From assembly GCF_026427595.1 (NCBI RefSeq), contig NZ_CP101527.1:1951001-2015000 (forward strand): a DNA stretch of 64,000 bases. Reading direction: 5' to 3'. The notes under the pieces were generated by a model that did not search any database, was not told where the DNA came from, and saw only the letters and a program-made list of their open reading frames with translations. This DNA is from Alkalimarinus sediminis (GTDB lineage Bacteria; Pseudomonadota; Gammaproteobacteria; Pseudomonadales; Oleiphilaceae). Shown in pieces: positions 47,178 through 56,986 of the stretch (positions are counted from its first letter, which is position 1; the number at the start of each line of letters is the position of its first letter). The translations under genes and the position numbers were made by a program.

Positions 47178-48392
47178 TTATAGCAGACGACCTTTTTCTG
47201 CCGCGATTCTCAAGCGTAAAGCATTTAGCTTTATAAAACCGGCTGCATCTTTTTGGTCATAAGCGCCTTGGTCTTCTTCGAATGTTGCAATTTTCTCATC
47301 AAACAATGAATCATTCTCAGACTGGCGGCCTACTACGATAACGTTACCCTTGTATAGCTTCAAGCGTACTTTACCATTTACGTATCTCTGTGAGTCATCT
47401 ATCAGGCCTTGCAAAGCCTCACGCTCAGGAGACCACCAGAAACCATTATATATTAGCTCTGCATACTTAGGCATCAAGCTATCTTTAAGATGCGCTAACT
47501 CACGATCAAGCGTTAAAGATTCGATCGCTCTATGTCCTTTTAGCATGATTGTGCCCCCTGGAGTTTCATAACATCCACGAGACTTCATACCAACAAAACG
47601 GTTTTCAACGATATCTAAACGACCAATACCATTTGCACCACCTACTTCGTTTAACTTGAGCAGAACTTCATGAGGCTTTAGGTGTTCGCCATCAATCGCA
47701 ACAATATCGCCTTTCTCGTAAGTTAGTTCGATATAAGTCGGCTTATCTGGTGCATTTTCAGGGGATACACTCCAACGCCACATCTCTTCTTCTGCTTCTG
47801 TCCAAGGATCTTCCAGGATATCCCCTTCATATGAGATATGAAGCAAGTTAGCATCCATCGAGTAAGGAGATTTTCCTTTCTTCTTCTCAACTTCAATACC
47901 ATGTTTATCACAGTAAGCCAATAAAGACTCCCGTGAATTAAGATCCCACTCTCTCCATGGTGCAATAACCTGAACTCCAGGCTTGAGCGCATAACCACCT
48001 AGCTCAAATCGAACTTGATCGTTCCCTTTACCGGTAGCGCCATGAGAAATTGCATCTGCATCTGTCTCATTTGCAATTTCTATTAATCGGCGAGCAATCA
48101 ACGGGCGCGCGATAGACGTACCTAGTAGATATTCGCCTTCATAAATTGCATTAGCCCGGAACATCGGGAACACATAATCGCGCACAAATTCTTCGCGTAG
48201 ATCTTCAATGTATATTTGTTTAACGCCTAAGGCTTCTGCTTTAGCACGTGCAGGTTCAACTTCTTCGCCCTGCCCCAAATCTGCTGTAAATGTAACTACT
48301 TCACAGTTATAGGTTTCCATCAGCCACTTTACGATAACGGATGTATCAAGACCTCCGGAATAAGCCAGAACGACTTTATTAACCTTAGACAT
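47178..48392 (-). CDS. argG: Argininosuccinate synthase
   Basis: Joins citrulline and aspartate with ATP to make argininosuccinate in arginine synthesis. 404 residues; PP-loop AYSGGLDTS at residue 9, [31 protein letters not shown]. Start [14 protein letters not shown]. Neighbours motY and pyrC follow the Pseudomonas order. I saw no clear ArgR box upstream. Confidence 0.98.
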   Translation of the reverse strand: MSKVNKVVLAYSGGLDTSVIVKWLMETYNCEVVTFTADLGQGEEVEPARAKAEALGVKQIYIEDLREEFVRDYVFPMFRANAIYEGEYLLGTSIARPLIARRLIEIANETDADAISHGATGKGNDQVRFELGGYALKPGVQVIAPWREWDLNSRESLLAYCDKHGIEVEKKKGKSPYSMDANLLHISYEGDILEDPWTEAEEEMWRWSVSPENAPDKPTYIELTYEKGDIVAIDGEHLKPHEVLLKLNEVGGANGIGRLDIVENRFVGMKSRGCYETPGGTIMLKGHRAIESLTLDRELAHLKDSLMPKYAELIYNGFWWSPEREALQGLIDDSQRYVNGKVRLKLYKGNVIVVGRQSENDSLFDEKIATFEEDQGAYDQKDAAGFIKLNALRLRIAAEKGRLL

Positions 48393-48492
48393 ACCGATGC
48401 TCCAGATGAGAAAATTTCAAAGGCGGGTATTTTACTTGCTGGACGCGCTAAATCCCAGTCTCATTTTAATAATTGTCAAAATCAGACCAGGA

Positions 48493-49401
48493 TTAACCTT
48501 CTGGAGTGGCATTTTCGTTAGAGTTTGAGGCCATGCGTGTCCCCTTTTCTAACCTAACCGTTGTACGCCTGTTCTTTGCTTTGTTTGCTTTGGTGTTGTT
48601 TTTCGCTACTGGGTAGCGTTCCCCGTGATAACGTGTGGTAATCATCTCTTCAGGTATGCCGTTCGCAATAAAGTAAGCTCGCACCACTTCTGAGCGATCT
48701 TTAGATAGTCGTCTGTTATAAATTCGGCGTCCACTACTATCGGTATGGCCATCAATTACAATGGATGTAACTGTGTTATCAGCTTTTACATAAATCACTA
48801 CTTTTTCGAGTATTTCGTAGTCACTCTCAGTTAGCTCAGCCTTATCAACTTTGAAGAGAACTTTAGTGCGCTCTACCTGCTTAAAATTAACGGGTAGCAG
48901 TGATGCAACACAGTTTAGGTAATCATTATAAAAGCTAGGAAAGTTTACAGACGAAACTCTCACTCGCACCGACTCATCGTTATACCAAGATCTACGGGTA
49001 AATGTAGGGGTCATACCATCCATCAATCCTTCCATCATTGTGCGCGCATTTTTACGCTCAACGACGATCGGTTTTGCAGTGTCTTTTACAGGTACATATC
49101 CCAAATTTCGTACGCCATTCCCTGGTCGCCATTGAGGTGCCTCAATGACTAGTGCCGCATCACCACTCTTCATAGGGTTTGCATTGGCATTGAGATAGAA
49201 CTTTAGATTTTCACCCGCCTCATGATAGAAAACCCCCTTACCATAACGCGGTATTGGATGCGTTAAACTACATTCAAATATTGAAGCTGATAAATACCAC
49301 TGACTATTAGTTAAATCTGCTGAATAAGTTTTGGCTGAACTATTTAAGGGCATTAGAAATGCGAGCAACAATAGCACCTTGCACAAAATAATAGCTTGCA
49401 C
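48493..49401 (-). CDS. motY: Flagellar sodium-motor T-ring protein MotY (OmpA family)
   Basis: Periplasmic protein that forms the T ring holding stators around the flagellar basal body. About 302 residues: a signal peptide (QAIILCKVLLLLAFLMPLNSSA), an N-terminal MotY domain (FECSLTHPIPRYGKGVFY) and a C-terminal OmpA peptidoglycan-binding domain (IDGHTDSSGRRIYNRRLSKDRS). The GTG at 49401 with GAGG eight bases upstream gives a normal signal peptide; an ATG at 49494 would add 31 residues before it. Context argG-motY-pyrC-rnt matches Pseudomonas. Confidence 0.9.
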   Translation of the reverse strand: MQAIILCKVLLLLAFLMPLNSSAKTYSADLTNSQWYLSASIFECSLTHPIPRYGKGVFYHEAGENLKFYLNANANPMKSGDAALVIEAPQWRPGNGVRNLGYVPVKDTAKPIVVERKNARTMMEGLMDGMTPTFTRRSWYNDESVRVRVSSVNFPSFYNDYLNCVASLLPVNFKQVERTKVLFKVDKAELTESDYEILEKVVIYVKADNTVTSIVIDGHTDSSGRRIYNRRLSKDRSEVVRAYFIANGIPEEMITTRYHGERYPVAKNNTKANKAKNRRTTVRLEKGTRMASNSNENATPEG

Positions 49402-49795
49402 CCGCCATACCTCAAAATGTACCGAACTTTCGTTTCGCACAGTAAAACCGCCATTGTTAAAGTTATCTATAATGCAAAAAGCTTGCATCTTCATAAATAT
49501 TTTCTTTCTATAGTTAGCGTCCGCTTTGTTGAAAACTTTACCCTAATATCACCCGCTGTCTGATATACTTTGCCAAATTTTGTTGTACTTTTGTAAATCG
49601 TACGTTTGTATCCTCACTCGTGTAAATCGTACTTTTGCAATAATTACACTTGTAATATGTGTTCATCTAGTTTTCGCCAACACTCCAGTGCAAGCAGGCT
49701 TTACCCAATCGTTAAGCGTTAGATAATGGGAGACCCGCGTTCACGAGGATTATATCGGGCAGAACACACAGCTTTGTGAATATCAGGAAATTTCA
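49402..49795. other. Divergent promoter region motY/pyrC with direct repeats
   Basis: About 390 bp without a gene. TGTAAATCGTAC occurs twice, at 49592-49603 and 49621-49632, 29 bp apart, each followed by a TTTG. The spacing is close to three helical turns, which would suit a DNA-binding regulator, but no known operator was recognised. Confidence 0.55.
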
Positions 49796-50827
49796 ATGAA
49801 TAAACTGACCATTACCCGTCCGGACGACTGGCACCTTCATCTACGAGACAATGAGTTTCTTACTCAAACTGTTCCTGCCTCTGCACGTTACTTTGGCAGA
49901 GCGATCATTATGCCAAACCTAGTGCCTCCGGTTACGACGATGGATGATGCTATTGCATACCAGAAACGAATCGTTCAAGCGACACCGGCATCTAGCCGCT
50001 TCGAACCATTGATGACGCTGTATTTGACTGACAACACAACGCCTGATGACATTCAGAATGCGGTTGATAGCAAAGTCGTGGTTGCCTGTAAGCTCTACCC
50101 TGCAGGTGCAACCACAAACTCAGATTCAGGCGTCACGGATATCAATAGAATCAAACCGACTTTAGAGAAGATGGCTGAGCTTGGGCTCCCCCTCTTGATT
50201 CACGGAGAAGTCACCACAGACGATATCGATATATTTGACCGTGAAAAAATATTCATAGAAACCACATTAGAGCCACTAGTCAACAGCATACCTTCGTTAA
50301 AAATCGTGCTAGAGCATATCACCACCAAACAAGCTGTTGAGTTTGTAACTCAAGCGCCAAGTCGTGTAGCTGCGACTATTACGCCACATCACTTAGCTTA
50401 CAATCGAAACCACATGCTAGTAGGCGGTATTCGACCTCACTTCTATTGTTTGCCAATTCTAAAACGAAACGAGCATCAAGCTGCTTTGCAGCAGGCGGCA
50501 ACAAGTGGCAACCCGAAATTTTTCCTTGGTACTGACTCTGCTCCACACGCCCAAGATAAGAAAGAAACTGCTTGTGGTTGTGCGGGTTGTTATTCTGCAT
50601 TCGCCGCTATAGAGCTATATGCTGAAACGTTTGAAGCACTCGATGCACTCGATAAACTTGAAGGCTTCGCGAGCCACTTTGGCCCTGATTTTTACGGATT
50701 ACCACGCAATGAAGATACCATCACACTCGTTAAGTCTGAATGGCAGGCGCCTGAGAGCCTTGAGTTTGGCGATACTCAAGTTATCCCGCTGCGCGCAGGC
50801 ACAACACTTAACTGGAAGGTCGCGTAA
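49796..50827 (+). CDS. pyrC: Dihydroorotase, class II
   Basis: Zinc enzyme closing carbamoyl-aspartate to dihydroorotate. 343 residues, near the E. coli length. Metal ligands in DDWHLHLRD (H-x-H), the carboxylated Lys in [23 protein letters not shown] and the catalytic Asp in GTDSAPH. Divergent from motY and followed by rnt. Confidence 0.97.
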   Translation: MNKLTITRPDDWHLHLRDNEFLTQTVPASARYFGRAIIMPNLVPPVTTMDDAIAYQKRIVQATPASSRFEPLMTLYLTDNTTPDDIQNAVDSKVVVACKLYPAGATTNSDSGVTDINRIKPTLEKMAELGLPLLIHGEVTTDDIDIFDREKIFIETTLEPLVNSIPSLKIVLEHITTKQAVEFVTQAPSRVAATITPHHLAYNRNHMLVGGIRPHFYCLPILKRNEHQAALQQAATSGNPKFFLGTDSAPHAQDKKETACGCAGCYSAFAAIELYAETFEALDALDKLEGFASHFGPDFYGLPRNEDTITLVKSEWQAPESLEFGDTQVIPLRAGTTLNWKVA

Positions 50828-50894
50828 ATAGAATGAGTCGTCAAGCAGATAACACTGATTCTGAATTTTAAAGAAATTATATTAAGGACTTTTT

Positions 50895-51542
50895 GTGTCA
50901 AATTACTCAAACAGTGACGATCAAGAAAACAAAAACCCGATGTCTTATCGATTTCGAGGTTTTCTGCCGGTTGTCGTTGATGTTGAAACGGCTGGTTTTA
51001 ACGCAAAGACGGACGCGCTACTTGAGATAGCTGCCGTTATCATCGGCATGGACAGCAATGGAGACGTCTACCCTAAAGAAACCATTAGCTGCAATGTTGA
51101 GCCATTTAAAGGGGCTAACATAGAGAAGTCAGCATTAGAGTTTACTGGTATCGACCCTAAATGCCCACTTCGAAACGCCAAGCCCGAAGAGGTTGCAATT
51201 GAGAAAATATTTAAGGCCATCAGGCACGAAGTGAAAGCACAAGATTGTAATCGCGCCGTGTTAGTGGGCCATAATGCTACGTTTGATCACAGTTTCGTAT
51301 TTGCTGCTGCAGAGCGCATTGAAATAAAACGCAACCCTTTCCACCCTTTTTCTACTTTCGACACGGTCACCTTAGCAGGTCTCGCTTATGGTCAAACAGT
51401 TTTAGCCAAAGCTTGCGCTGCCGCGGGGATCGAGTTCAATGGCAAAGCTGCTCACTCGGCCCGCTACGATACTGAGAAAACTGCTGAGCTTTTCTGCAAG
51501 ATCGTAAATCGTTATAAAGAAGCTGGAGCATGGCCCTGCTAA
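50895..51542 (+). CDS. rnt: Ribonuclease T
   Basis: DEDDh 3'-5' exoribonuclease that trims tRNA and other stable RNAs. 215 residues with all catalytic blocks: VVDVETAGF (Asp, Glu), [10 protein letters not shown] (Asp) and [11 protein letters not shown] (His, Asp). Start is GTG at 50895 with AAGGA six bases upstream. Probably co-transcribed with pyrC (67-nt gap). Confidence 0.97.
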   Translation: MSNYSNSDDQENKNPMSYRFRGFLPVVVDVETAGFNAKTDALLEIAAVIIGMDSNGDVYPKETISCNVEPFKGANIEKSALEFTGIDPKCPLRNAKPEEVAIEKIFKAIRHEVKAQDCNRAVLVGHNATFDHSFVFAAAERIEIKRNPFHPFSTFDTVTLAGLAYGQTVLAKACAAAGIEFNGKAAHSARYDTEKTAELFCKIVNRYKEAGAWPC

Positions 51543-51569
51543 CGGCTTACCAAGCTAGATATTTTGACC

Positions 51570-51607
51570 ACAAAAAAACCCATTAATCTTAGATTAATGG
51601 GTTTTTT
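51570..51607 (+). terminator. Terminator of rnt
   Basis: Long stem AAACCCATTAATC/GATTAATGGGTTT with a tiny loop and flanking A and T runs, so it can act in both directions. Confidence 0.92.
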
Positions 51608-51614
51608 AATGACC

Positions 51615-51694
51615 CTCGCAAGAGCGACAACAATTAAACTCGCTCTTGCGAGCTATCTAAACGCTTCTCGCTCCTGCAAGCTATCTAAACACTT
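51615..51694. repeat. Inverted and tandem repeat between rnt and the peroxiredoxin gene
   Basis: A perfect 12-bp inverted repeat CTCGCAAGAGCG/CGCTCTTGCGAG (51615-51652) overlaps a 28-bp imperfect tandem repeat (51639-51666 and 51667-51694, three mismatches) that runs up to the stop of the peroxiredoxin gene. Confidence 0.85.
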
Positions 51695-52295
51695 ATAGAT
51701 CGTCAGCGCTTTCAGACAAGTACTTAGCAACGCCATCTGGAGAAGCATCCATACCTTTGTCGCCTTTATTCCAACCAGCAGGACAAACTTCACCATGCTC
51801 TTCGTGGAATTGTAGTGCGTCAACCAAACGGATTAGTTCATCCATGTTACGACCTAATGGAAGATCGTTAACGATTTGTGAACGAACATTGCCTTCTAAA
51901 TCGATTAGGAATGCGCCACGGAATGCAACACCACCTTCAGACTCAACATCGTACGCTTTACAAATGTCATGATTGATATCTGCAGCCAATGTGTATTTAA
52001 CTTGGCCAATACCACCTTCGTTTACAGGAGTGTTACGCCATGCGTTGTGAGTGAAGTGAGAATCGATAGATACACCAATCACTTCTACGTTACGCTCTTT
52101 GAATGCGTCAATACGGTGATCAAGTGCGATCAACTCAGATGGGCAAACGAAAGTAAAATCTAGTGGGTAGAAGAAAACTAAACCGTACTTACCTTTAATT
52201 GCTTCGCTCAAAGTATAGTTGTCAACGATTTGGCCATCAGCCAATACTGCAGGAACTGTAAAATCAGGTGCTTTCTTACCAACAAGTACGCTCAT
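51693..52295 (-). CDS. Typical 2-Cys peroxiredoxin (AhpC/Prx)
   Basis: Cytoplasmic peroxidase reducing H2O2 and organic peroxides. 200 residues with peroxidatic Cys in DFTFVCPSE (about residue 50), catalytic Thr/Arg (YPLDFT; LPLGRN) and resolving Cys in HGEVCPAGW (about 170). A GG-x-G insertion and long C terminus suit the robust-sensitive Prx1 type. Position after rnt agrees with Pseudomonas. An OxyR-like site lies about 220 bp upstream. Confidence 0.95.
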   Translation of the reverse strand: MSVLVGKKAPDFTVPAVLADGQIVDNYTLSEAIKGKYGLVFFYPLDFTFVCPSELIALDHRIDAFKERNVEVIGVSIDSHFTHNAWRNTPVNEGGIGQVKYTLAADINHDICKAYDVESEGGVAFRGAFLIDLEGNVRSQIVNDLPLGRNMDELIRLVDALQFHEEHGEVCPAGWNKGDKGMDASPDGVAKYLSESADDL

Positions 52296-52686
52296 TATTA
52301 TTTATCTCCGTTTAATGATTACTGAGTGTTTAGAAAAATAGACGATGAATAGTCGAACTTCAAACAAGAAAAAAAATCTCTTGGTTTTAGTGGTATGACC
52401 AATCACTACAACATCAGCTGCATCGCCACTAAGCAAAACACAACACAGCTTCTAACTTCTCTAATTCCCATATAGTACACAGGGTTTGAAACCTCGCCTA
52501 GCAATTGTTTATTAAATAAATTTATAGCAGTAATAGTCAACGCCTATCAATGCCTAAATCAACATAGTGTTTGCTTAACAAATGATCAATCTACTTAGTT
52601 TTCAGCGTAAAAAAGGGGCAAACCTACAAAAGGAAGCCCCTCTCTTTATATTTAATCAAACTCAATAAAGCCGATGGTACATACAC
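52296..52686. other. Intergenic region upstream of the peroxiredoxin gene
   Basis: About 390 bp, no gene. It contains the OxyR-like site (52511-52547) and, at its right end, the stem-loop after phaB (GGGGC near 52615 with GCCCC near 52637). Confidence 0.6.
52511..52547 (-). promoter_or_regulatory. OxyR-like operator of the peroxiredoxin gene
   Basis: Read on the minus strand: ATAG, 7 nt, CTAT, 7 nt, ATAA, 7 nt, TAAT. The OxyR consensus is ATAG-N7-CTAT-N7-ATAG-N7-CTAT; the first two blocks match exactly, the last two partly, and all spacings agree. It lies upstream of a peroxide-detoxifying gene. Confidence 0.55.
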
Positions 52687-53448
52687 CTAAAACATGTGTT
52701 GACCGCCATTAGCAGATATATTCGACCCTGTAATGAAACCTGCATCCTCTGCGGCTAAAAACGATACCACACGCGCTATTTCCTCGGGTTGACCAAAGCG
52801 ACCAATTGGAATCTGGGCTTCAATTTTATCCCTAACACTCTCTTCAATCGCCATAATCATACTGGTCGCAATATAACCCGGCGATATCGTATTAACAGTA
52901 ATCCCTTTTCGAGCGACTTCCTGAGCCAATGCTTTAGTAAAGCCATGCATACCAGCCTTTGCAGCTGAGTAGTTTACCTGACCAAATTGACCTTTCTGCG
53001 CATTAATCGAAGAGATATTGATCACTCGCCCATATTGTCTACTAATCATTCCATCAAGAAACTGCTTAGTAATGTTAAACACGCTGTTCAAATTGGTTTC
53101 AATAACTGAGTCCCACTGCCCTACTGCCATCTTTTTCATAACAGAGTCTCTGGTGATACCCGCATTGTTTACGATTACATCAACATCTCCAACTCGACTG
53201 GCAATGTCCGTAGCGGCTGATTCACAAGAACTGAAGTCGCCAACATTCACACAAACCAACTCCATTTCAAAACCTAGCTCTTTCTGTTCAGCACGCCACT
53301 GTTCGGCCTGATCTTTCTTTTCAGCTCTACTGTAAGTGGCAATTACACGCATACCATCTGCAGCAAGACGCTGACAAATAGCTGTACCTATACCGCCCGT
53401 ACCACCTGTTACTAATGCAATTTTCTTATCATTATTATCCATAGCCAT
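52687..53448 (-). CDS. phaB: Acetoacetyl-CoA reductase
   Basis: NADPH-dependent short-chain dehydrogenase giving (R)-3-hydroxybutyryl-CoA for polyhydroxybutyrate. 253 residues: cofactor motif TGGTGGIG, NNAG, catalytic Ser in NISSINAQKGQFGQVNY with Tyr and YSAAKAG Lys, and ending in SANGGQHMF, a typical PhaB C terminus. No synthase (phaC) or thiolase gene is adjacent. FabG activity is an alternative, but the QKGQFGQ-N-Y segment favours PhaB. Confidence 0.92.
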   Translation of the reverse strand: MAMDNNDKKIALVTGGTGGIGTAICQRLAADGMRVIATYSRAEKKDQAEQWRAEQKELGFEMELVCVNVGDFSSCESAATDIASRVGDVDVIVNNAGITRDSVMKKMAVGQWDSVIETNLNSVFNITKQFLDGMISRQYGRVINISSINAQKGQFGQVNYSAAKAGMHGFTKALAQEVARKGITVNTISPGYIATSMIMAIEESVRDKIEAQIPIGRFGQPEEIARVVSFLAAEDAGFITGSNISANGGQHMF

Positions 53449-53736
53449 ATCCTTTATTTTCTTCCTGATTGATGATTGAGTAAGAACTCATTGGCGCCAT
53501 TTATCCTTTCCCTCTATATCTCTTATAGCAATATGGTGACTACTGCATGATGACTCATATCAATAAAGAAAGCTGTTTATTTAATGCTCAAGCCAATGAT
53601 CAATCAGCCACCTAAACGGGCTCTCATAACTGTAAATAACCAAACGTAGAAAATTAAAAATCTTTCACCAAACTATCCGTGAAAATTAGAGTCCGAATTG
53701 CCATAATACGGTTTTACATACAATCAGGGTTTCCAA

Positions 53737-54030
53737 ATGGCGTCTAAACAAGATCAGCGTTATATACAAATCGCAAAAGCGTGCCTTAAAGCACTTAATC
53801 AAGCTGCAACGAATCCTGCAGATAGAGAAAAGAGCGTCCAAAATGTTTATGATGCCATCGACACAGCTTTTAATAAGCAAACCGCTGTTATTCAGCGAGA
53901 ACTACAAACCGCCAGTCAAGCACTAGAGCAAATTAGGGACAACACCATTAGCTTAAATGATGCTCACAAAATCGCGGCTGAGACGCTAGAAACGCTTACC
54001 GCTGTTATACCCGGTAAAGGTCTACACTAG
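53737..54030 (+). CDS. Small helical hypothetical protein
   Basis: 97 residues, all-helical by composition, no Cys besides one, no signal peptide or membrane segment. Residues 30-75 are heptad-like (AIDTAFNKQTAVIQRELQ), so a coiled coil is possible. It is divergent from phaB with 288 bp between and precedes the M16 protease gene by 35 bp. A phasin-like role next to phaB is conceivable but unproven. Not recognised. Confidence 0.7.
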   Translation: MASKQDQRYIQIAKACLKALNQAATNPADREKSVQNVYDAIDTAFNKQTAVIQRELQTASQALEQIRDNTISLNDAHKIAAETLETLTAVIPGKGLH

Positions 54031-54065
54031 TTCATCAACCTTCAAACCGCATACTAGCCAATAAT

Positions 54066-56951
54066 ATGAGATCGTTCATGAGTATAAGAAAAATAGTCAG
54101 CGCCATTATTGTCATCATAGGTATCGTATTCGCTTATCCAAGCGCTATCGCAGCCACTCAAATTGTCCAAAGCCCAAATGATGATCGACAATATAAGAGC
54201 ATCACGCTAACCAACAAACTCAAAGTCTTGCTCATATCAGATAAAAATACAGACAAAGCAGCCGCTGCCTTAGATGTCAATATTGGCAGTGGCTCTGATC
54301 CAGAAGGGTATGAAGGATTAGCTCATTTTCTTGAGCATATGTTATTTTTAGGCACCGAAAAATATCCCGAAGCAGGAAGCTATCAAGCATATATAAACCG
54401 TCATGGTGGCAATCATAATGCCTACACTTCGTTCGACAATACGAACTATTTTTTTGATATTGATGCTGATTCACTAGAGCCTGCCCTTGACCGATTTTCA
54501 CAACAGTTTATTGCTCCCACTTTTACTGCAAAATATGTTGAACGGGAGATCAATGCCGTACACTCAGAGTACTCCGCAAAGCTAAAAGACGACTCAAGAC
54601 TTTATTTTTCTGCGTTTAAAGAAACCGTAAACCCTGAACACCCTTACCACAATTTTTCAGTTGGCAACTTAACCACATTATCATCACGGGATAACATCAA
54701 TATTAGAGATGTGCTGATTGAGTTTTATAAGACTCATTACTCTGCCAATCAAATGAAACTTGTGGTTATGGGGAAAGAGAGTATCAGTCAGCTTGAAAGT
54801 TGGGTAACCAGTAAGTTTTCACAAATACCTAACTACAATATAAGCGCACCTCAGTTTGATATGCCACTTTTTACAGACGGCTCACTGCCCGCTCTCCTTC
54901 AAGTTACTCCTACTATGGATAAACGCACTCTGTCGTTAGTCTTTCCAATCCCATCAACCAAAAAATACTATCGGAGCAAGCCAACATATGTACTTTCGAA
55001 TCTTATTGGCCACGAAGGAAAAGGTAGTCTATTTGCTTCACTAAAAAAACAAGGCCTAGTTGAAAGTCTATCTGCCGGGACCGGAATAGATACAGGAAGT
55101 GAAGCAACCTTTAACATATCATTCCGACTCACTCAAAATGGTTTAGATCAATGGCAAAGAGTGGTCGAAGAGACGTTCAGTTACATTAAGCTTATTGAAC
55201 GAGAAGGTATTGATAAACGCTATTTTGATGAGCAAAAGCGAATGCTAGAGCTAGCATTTGTATATAGTGAGAAAAGCGAACCGATACACTACGTCAGTAG
55301 CTTGGCATCAACACTTAAAGATGTTGATACAGCCGATATTCTAGCAGCAAACTATTTGATGGAGGCGTATAAGCCTGAGATCTACAATCAAATTCTAGCT
55401 CACCTAAACCCGAACAATGTTCAAATTTCATTAATGGCTAAGTCAGTTGTTACTGATAAGCGCACCCCCTGGTATGAAGCCCCCTACTCACTGACTAAAG
55501 TCTCATCAGAGATAATCGAGTCTTTTGAATCAACGAACGTGCCTCAAGGCTTAAAACTTCCGGCAGCGAATGATTTTATCCCTGATAATATAGAAACTAT
55601 TTCAGGGTCATTAATGTCGATACCAGAGCCGTTAGAGCAGTCTTCGGGCTTCACTTTATGGCACCTACATGACACTTCATTCGGTACACCAAAGTCAAAC
55701 GTCTATATAAACATTAAGTCTCCTATAGCAAATGACACTGCTAAACACGCAGTACTTACTTCGCTGCTCACATCAATGGTTCAAGATGAGCTTAATGAGT
55801 ACGCCTACCCCGCCTATCTAGCGGGCTTAAATTATGACCTATATAGTCACATTCGAGGCATATCAATTAAGATTGGCGGATATAGCGACAAACAAACCTT
55901 ACTGTTAGAGAAAATACTAAAAACCACCAAAACAGTTGAGTTTAAAAAAGATCGTTTTGAGATTTACAAAGACCGGTTAGTGCGATCTCTAGAGAACGCA
56001 ACCAAGCAAAAGCCATATCAACAGACCACTGGAGAAATCAGAAAACTAATATTGAAGCCTCAATGGACCGAGCAGGAAAAACTTGATGCAATTCAAACTA
56101 TCTCAATTGATGACCTAAATACATTTAAGTCTGCACTACTCAGTGAAATAGAGGTGGTTGCATTATCTTCAGGTAACATTAGCAGGGCTGGTTCGCTTAA
56201 TATTTCAAACACCGTTAAGTCTTGGTTATTAAGTGGTGATGTAGAGCGCACTCAGGTCAATAGAGGTCAAGTTGCCCGCCTGCCCATGAATCAATCTTTC
56301 AGTATGGAAATAGATATTGAACACCCTGATACGGGTTATACACTTTATCTTCAAGGTAAGGATGAGTCCTACCAAGAGCGCGCTCGATTTTTATTGTTAT
56401 CTCAAATACTGTCATCCCCCTATTACGAACGGATTCGCACGGAAAACCAGCTTGGCTACATAGTATTCGCTACAAACTATAACTTTCTAGAAGTACCGGC
56501 AGTTGCATTTATCGTTCAATCTCCCGTTGCAACGGTCTTCCAACTGGAAAATGAGACTCAGAGGTTTTTGCGAGAGTATGCTGAAAGCTTAAGCACCATG
56601 TCTCACCAAGAGTTTAACCAACATAAAACCGCGTTATTATCACGCCTATTTGAGAAAGATAATAATTTAGGAGAAAAGAGTGACCGCGTCTGGCGTGAAA
56701 TAGATCGAGAAAATATTTCATTCGATACAAGAGAAAAGCTATCTGAAGCAATTGAGCGCTTAACCGCCGAGAACTTCAGCCAGTTTTACACGTCTATTAT
56801 CCACTCTGAGGGCAAGAAACTTCTTACATTCAGCTCTGGCAAAAATACCTCAAAAGAGCAAACTGAAGAGGATGTCAAAGCGCTGAGCCCATACCAACCA
56901 TTGGAACATAACAATCAATTATGGGAAATAGAAAAGCCGTTCCTTTACTGA
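54066..56951 (+). CDS. M16 insulinase-like zinc protease (protease III/Ptr family)
   Basis: 961-residue exported metalloprotease. Signal peptide ends near IAA (about residue 30). The inverted zinc motif HFLEH is at 87-91 with the distal Glu in EREINAVHSEYS (about 165). Four M16 domains follow; the C-terminal half keeps the R/Y substrate region (RTENQLGYIVF). Length matches pitrilysin. A second Met four codons in could be the start. It follows the 97-residue gene closely, so they may be co-transcribed. Confidence 0.93.
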   Translation: MRSFMSIRKIVSAIIVIIGIVFAYPSAIAATQIVQSPNDDRQYKSITLTNKLKVLLISDKNTDKAAAALDVNIGSGSDPEGYEGLAHFLEHMLFLGTEKYPEAGSYQAYINRHGGNHNAYTSFDNTNYFFDIDADSLEPALDRFSQQFIAPTFTAKYVEREINAVHSEYSAKLKDDSRLYFSAFKETVNPEHPYHNFSVGNLTTLSSRDNINIRDVLIEFYKTHYSANQMKLVVMGKESISQLESWVTSKFSQIPNYNISAPQFDMPLFTDGSLPALLQVTPTMDKRTLSLVFPIPSTKKYYRSKPTYVLSNLIGHEGKGSLFASLKKQGLVESLSAGTGIDTGSEATFNISFRLTQNGLDQWQRVVEETFSYIKLIEREGIDKRYFDEQKRMLELAFVYSEKSEPIHYVSSLASTLKDVDTADILAANYLMEAYKPEIYNQILAHLNPNNVQISLMAKSVVTDKRTPWYEAPYSLTKVSSEIIESFESTNVPQGLKLPAANDFIPDNIETISGSLMSIPEPLEQSSGFTLWHLHDTSFGTPKSNVYINIKSPIANDTAKHAVLTSLLTSMVQDELNEYAYPAYLAGLNYDLYSHIRGISIKIGGYSDKQTLLLEKILKTTKTVEFKKDRFEIYKDRLVRSLENATKQKPYQQTTGEIRKLILKPQWTEQEKLDAIQTISIDDLNTFKSALLSEIEVVALSSGNISRAGSLNISNTVKSWLLSGDVERTQVNRGQVARLPMNQSFSMEIDIEHPDTGYTLYLQGKDESYQERARFLLLSQILSSPYYERIRTENQLGYIVFATNYNFLEVPAVAFIVQSPVATVFQLENETQRFLREYAESLSTMSHQEFNQHKTALLSRLFEKDNNLGEKSDRVWREIDRENISFDTREKLSEAIERLTAENFSQFYTSIIHSEGKKLLTFSSGKNTSKEQTEEDVKALSPYQPLEHNNQLWEIEKPFLY

Positions 56952-56986
56952 TACGGGAGATCTAAGTGCACCTTACCACTGAAGAC

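Noticed and set aside
48393..48492. ArgR operator upstream of argG
   Set aside because: No good match to the TGAAT-N-ATTCA type box in the short upstream region.
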